NCBI RefSeq assembly: GCF_009909145.1
Contig: NZ_JAAAPJ010000030.1
Span: forward strand, 16,539-80,538
DNA: 64,000 nucleotides
DNA from: Corallococcus silvisoli
Lineage (GTDB): Bacteria; Myxococcota; Myxococcia; Myxococcales; Myxococcaceae
Reading direction: 5' to 3'
This document shows, one piece after another, positions 61,460-64,000 of this stretch; position 1 is the stretch's first letter, and every line of letters starts with the position of its first letter. The notes beneath the pieces are model-generated. The model made no database searches. It had not been told where the DNA came from and saw only the letters and a program-made list of their open reading frames with translations. Position numbers and translations under genes: made by a program.

Positions 61460-61804
61460 ATGAAGCGCGTGCAGTTCTCCGTGCACCGCACGGTCGGAGA
61501 GGCGCGGATGCTGGCGGGCGCCCTGGAGTCGGCGGGGCTGTCGGTCGACATCCGCGGAGAGTCCCTGGTCCCGTTGAGTGGAGAGATCCCCAGCACGGAG
61601 GCCTGGGTGGAGCTGTGGCTGTGGCCCCAGGAGTTGGAGGCAGGCAGACAGGTCCTCGCCGAGCTCCAGGCCAACCAGGAAGCCGCCAACCGTTCGGTAA
61701 CGTGCCCCCGGTGCAGCGAGGAGAATCCGGCCAACTTCGAGCTGTGCTGGAGTTGCGGGCTGGAGCTGCCCTCGGGCCTGCGTCCCCACCTGCGCGCCGT
61801 CTAG
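61460..61804 (+). CDS. DUF2007 protein with C-terminal zinc ribbon
   Basis: A 114-residue protein with two parts. Residues 5-70 fit DUF2007, a putative signal-transducing ferredoxin-like fold (VHRTVGEARMLAGALESAGL, VELWLWPQELEAGRQVL). Residues 80-105 are a zinc ribbon (CPRCSEENPANFELCWSCG). The zinc ribbon usually mediates protein or nucleic-acid contacts. The function is not established. The TPR gene starts 9 bases after its stop, suggesting an operon. Confidence 0.85.
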   Translation: MKRVQFSVHRTVGEARMLAGALESAGLSVDIRGESLVPLSGEIPSTEAWVELWLWPQELEAGRQVLAELQANQEAANRSVTCPRCSEENPANFELCWSCGLELPSGLRPHLRAV

Positions 61805-61813
61805 GAAGCGGGC

Positions 61814-62782
61814 ATGAGCGAGCTGACGAACGAACCCGGAGTGCGGAACGGCCCGCGGTGGAGCCAGGGGTTGCGAGGCGTCCTGTGGGTGTCCGCGGGA
61901 GCGCTGGCCATCCACCTCATCCCGCTCTTCCTGCCCCGGAACATGCCCGAGCAGGAGCTCGCCATCGCCCGGGCCACGGACGACACCGAGAGCCGCCTGC
62001 GCTTCCTGGTGCCGCTCAAGCACAATGACAAGGCGACGGCGGCGGACCTGCGTACGGCGGCGGACCTCCTGAAAGAAGGAGCGCCCGCGGAGGCCCACGA
62101 CCTGGCCCTGGAAGCGGAGCGGAGGGACCCGAACGCGGTGGAGACGCAGCTCCTGCTCGCGAGCATCTGCGACCGGGAGCGGATGACCCGCTGTGTGGAG
62201 CAGTCGCTGGCCAAGGCCCAGAAGCTCGCGCCGACGGACGCCAGGGCGGAGCTGCTCCGAGCGGACCTGAGCGAGGAGAAGGGCGACGTTGAAGGCGCCA
62301 TGGAGGCCTTGTCCCGGGCGTACACCCAGACTTCTGGAGATCCACTCGTAGGCGTGCGCTACGGCCGGATGCTCAGCCGGCTGGGACGACCGGAGGAGGC
62401 GCTGAAGGTCTTCACGTCACTGGAGGGAAAGGTGCCCCCGGCCCGGCTCCTGGTGGAGCAAGGTCTGGTGCTCACCAAGGACGGTCGGAGCCGCGAAGCC
62501 GTGAGCCTGTTGCAGCAAGCCGTGCAGAAGGATCCAAAGCTGGTGGAAGGCCACTTCCAGCTCGGGGTCGCGTGGTTCCAGTTGGGGAACGAGAACGCCG
62601 GCGAGGAAGCCCTGCGGCAGGCGGACCGTCTGGATGTCTCGGACACGCGCGCACTGGCCACGCTCTGCATGCTCCAGGTCAGGGCTGGAAGGCTCGAGGG
62701 TGCCCGGCGGACGCGAACGGACCTGGAGCGGCGGTTTCCGCAGCGGATGGACGCCATCCGGGAGCAGTGCCGGTTGCCCTGA
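61814..62782 (+). CDS. Membrane-anchored TPR protein
   Basis: A 322-residue protein with one TM helix near residues 21-42 (GVLWVSAGALAIHLIPLF) and about six TPR units from residue 60 on (AEAHDLALEAERRDPNAVET, DVEGAMEALSRAYTQTSGDP, RSREAVSLLQQAVQKDPKLV, NAGEEALRQADRLDVSDT). The repeats would sit in the periplasm or cytoplasm and hold partner proteins. It is downstream of, and likely co-transcribed with, the DUF2007 gene. Confidence 0.85.
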   Translation: MSELTNEPGVRNGPRWSQGLRGVLWVSAGALAIHLIPLFLPRNMPEQELAIARATDDTESRLRFLVPLKHNDKATAADLRTAADLLKEGAPAEAHDLALEAERRDPNAVETQLLLASICDRERMTRCVEQSLAKAQKLAPTDARAELLRADLSEEKGDVEGAMEALSRAYTQTSGDPLVGVRYGRMLSRLGRPEEALKVFTSLEGKVPPARLLVEQGLVLTKDGRSREAVSLLQQAVQKDPKLVEGHFQLGVAWFQLGNENAGEEALRQADRLDVSDTRALATLCMLQVRAGRLEGARRTRTDLERRFPQRMDAIREQCRLP

Positions 62783-62789
62783 ACGTCCG

Positions 62790-63089
62790 TCAGCGGGGCT
62801 CCTGGCCCCGAATCTGGCGCAGCATCCGCGCGGAGGCGATGACCGGAGCGTCCACGGAGCCGTCGGCCCGTTCAGTCCGGACCACAGCCTGGAGGAAGGG
62901 GATTGCCTCTTCATCGCGGCCCTGCTGGAAGAGCAGCTCCCCCAGCGCGAAGCGCGCCTGGGTGAGGAGGACCAGGTCCTCCGCCGCCACGGCCGCATCG
63001 ATGGCGTCACTCAGCGCGGACTCAGCCAGCTCAGGCTGTCCGCGACCAAGCAACTCACGGGCACGCTGCAGGTGTTCGAGGGTATTCAT
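62790..63089 (-). CDS. Small TPR-like protein
   Basis: A 99-residue helical protein with two to three TPR-like units (LQRARELLGRGQPELAESAL, FALGELLFQQGRDEEAIPFL). It has no signal peptide. ATG 63089 has GAGGGGAA upstream; ATG 63122 is an alternative but would overlap the divergent SlyX start. It is convergent with the larger TPR gene, 7 bases between stops, and diverges from slyX. Confidence 0.75.
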   Translation of the reverse strand: MNTLEHLQRARELLGRGQPELAESALSDAIDAAVAAEDLVLLTQARFALGELLFQQGRDEEAIPFLQAVVRTERADGSVDAPVIASARMLRQIRGQEPR

Positions 63090-63121
63090 GGGGGCTGGTT
63101 CCCCTCGCGGAGAAGACGGCA

Positions 63122-63322
63122 ATGGAAGACAAGCGCCTGGTCGAGCTGGAAATCCGCTACACGCAGCAGCAGGAGCTGCTGCAGGAGCTGAGCGACGTGC
63201 TCTACCAGCAGGGGCGCGTCATCGACGCGCTCCGGGCGGAGCTGGACCGGCTCAAGGGCAAGCTCGAAGCCGAGCCGGGGTTGGTGGACGCCCGTCAGCA
63301 TGAGCGTCCGCCACACTACTGA
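63122..63322 (+). CDS. slyX: SlyX family protein
   Basis: A 66-residue coiled-coil protein with the complete SlyX pattern: LVELEIRYTQQQELLQELSD, VLYQQGRVIDALRAELDRL and the terminal PPHY. SlyX proteins are small cytoplasmic coiled coils found beside slyD in enterics; their role is unknown. It starts 32 bases from the divergent TPR gene, and its stop lies in a hairpin shared with the next gene's stop. Confidence 0.92.
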   Translation: MEDKRLVELEIRYTQQQELLQELSDVLYQQGRVIDALRAELDRLKGKLEAEPGLVDARQHERPPHY

Positions 63323-63335
63323 GGCCGCGCCTCAG
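63319..63335. terminator. Compact hairpin containing both convergent stop codons
   Basis: CTGAGGC (63319-63325) pairs with GCCTCAG (63329-63335), loop 3. The slyX TGA (63320-63322) and the reverse-strand TGA of the beta-barrel gene (63332-63334) both lie within its arms. It is short and lacks a T-run, so termination is uncertain. Confidence 0.4.
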
Positions 63336-63775
63336 AACTTGTAGCCCAGCCGCAGGCCGATGATGGGATTCGGCTCGAGGTAGCCCACCTCGATGCCAAT
63401 GCTCGCGGCCTTTCCCTGGAGCCCAAAGCCAAACGCGGCGTGAGCCTTGAAGGTGTCACCCTTGAAGAAGATCCACGGCCCCGCGAGCCCCTCGATGTAG
63501 ACGGTCCGCCCCACCCGCGCGCGGATCGAGATGTCCAGGGGGACACCGATGATGTTGCCATCCGTCACCAGCACGGCGCCGAACCGGGCCCCCACGAAGA
63601 TGGGACCCGCGACGTGCCCCTCGACGCCCAGGGTGAAGTTGAAGGCGGCGCTGGAGTCCACCCAGTAGTCCGCACCCACACCCAGACGAACGCCCGCCTC
63701 CGCGTTGGATTGGGCCGGCACCAGCAGGAGCCCCAGCGCGAACAGACCAGCGGCGTAGATTCGTAGCAGTTGCAT
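63332..63775 (-). CDS. Small outer-membrane beta-barrel-like protein
   Basis: A 147-residue exported protein with a signal peptide (YAAGLFALGLLLVPAQSNA) followed by alternating beta strands (VRLGVGADYWVDSSAAFNF, GPIFVGARFGAVLVTDG, AHAAFGFGLQGKAASIGIEV) and a terminal GYKF, the aromatic end of outer-membrane barrels recognised by BamA. About eight strands fit a small OmpW/OmpA-like barrel. AGGAG precedes the ATG. It is encoded alone beside the rRNA operon edge. Confidence 0.75.
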   Translation of the reverse strand: MQLLRIYAAGLFALGLLLVPAQSNAEAGVRLGVGADYWVDSSAAFNFTLGVEGHVAGPIFVGARFGAVLVTDGNIIGVPLDISIRARVGRTVYIEGLAGPWIFFKGDTFKAHAAFGFGLQGKAASIGIEVGYLEPNPIIGLRLGYKF

Positions 63776-63937
63776 GCGAGGGAGCTCCTGTCCAGAAGAG
63801 GGGGGAGCACCACTCAAGCAAACCCGGGCAGGGTCAGGCCAGCCACAAAGCCAGGCACCCGTACGTTCGCATCCCGTCGGATCAATCCACGAGGGAGAAC
63901 GCGGCGGAGCCCGTCCTGGTTCAAAGCCCGCAAAGAC

Positions 63938-63971
63938 AAAGCCCCTGGCGCCATGAGGCACCAGGGGCTTT
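63938..63971 (-). terminator. Rho-independent terminator of the rRNA operon
   Basis: On the minus strand AAAGCCCCTGGTGCC pairs with GGCGCCAGGGGCTTT around a 4-base loop (15-bp stem, one G-U), followed by a T-rich GTCTTTG. It lies 10 bases after the 5S rRNA 3' end, the expected place for an rrn terminator. Confidence 0.9.
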
Positions 63972-63981
63972 CAAAAAGAAT

Positions 63982-64000
63982 CCGGCAGCGACCTACTCTC
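63982..64000 (-). rRNA. rrf: 5S rRNA, 3' end (partial)
   Basis: The reverse complement of the last 19 bases reads GAGAGTAGGTCGCTGCCGG, the conserved 3' strand of bacterial 5S rRNA, followed directly by a strong terminator. The rest of the gene lies outside the window. Confidence 0.8.

Overview
The window is GC-rich (about 70% by eye), with GC-biased third codon positions and dense, often 4-bp-overlapping genes. Several families point to a myxobacterium of the Myxococcus/Corallococcus group: a TIGR02265-type protein, a SitA-type (DUF2380/TIGR02269) lipoprotein toxin, a PknK-like Ser/Thr kinase and large hybrid histidine kinases. The genus is inference; no marker gene is complete here. The right edge enters the 3' end of a 5S rRNA gene on the minus strand behind a strong terminator, so an rRNA operon lies just outside.

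Layout. 1-2.8 kb: the end of a glycosyltransferase/radical-SAM fusion, translationally coupled to a WG-repeat protein and a nucleotidyltransferase-fold protein. 2.8-6.3 kb: a sugar-type ABC ATPase, a DUF2236 oxygenase-like protein, a DUF427 protein and an alpha/beta hydrolase. 6.4-10.4 kb: an eight-haem cytochrome c with HEAT/TPR repeats, a broken gene relic and a secreted FG-GAP protein. 10.6-16.6 kb: a complete tripartite RND efflux operon (TolC, fusion protein, HAE1 pump). 16.7-20.8 kb: a coupled lipid operon (cNMP-binding patatin, KAS III-like enzyme, acyltransferase) and a TIGR02265-type protein. 21-24.7 kb: an uncharacterised two-gene unit. 24.8-31.7 kb: an SDR-fold protein, a Trm112-like methyltransferase, a PknK-like kinase and glutathione reductase (gor).

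31.6-34.2 kb is the most striking region. The last 94 bp of gor plus 27 bp of its terminator region recur as a perfect 121-bp direct repeat at 34,067. Between the copies lies a compact minus-strand cassette: a 38-codon secreted peptide, a SitA-type lipoprotein toxin and its putative immunity protein, joined by 11-bp and 4-bp overlaps. This looks like a toxin/immunity cassette integrated at the 3' end of gor, leaving gor intact.

34.2-42.8 kb: a ricin-B-type secreted lectin, an ECF sigma/YCII pair, an NmrA-like reductase, a sugar ABC importer operon lacking an ATPase gene (the ATPase at 2.8 kb is a candidate partner), an EcsC protein, a DUF4177-like protein and a YidD-like protein. 42.7-50.4 kb: a coupled hybrid-kinase/receiver/kinase operon, a DUF4846 lipoprotein and a CDP-alcohol phosphatidyltransferase. 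50.5-55.6 kb: a Pro/Ala/Asn repeat protein, a secreted subtilisin-like protease with a PA-like insert, and GlpD. 55.8-60.4 kb: a His-rich membrane protein, a TonB-dependent receptor and two lipoproteins, probably a metal-related locus. 60.5-63.8 kb: small proteins, a DUF2007/zinc-ribbon protein, two TPR proteins, SlyX and a small outer-membrane beta-barrel-like protein.
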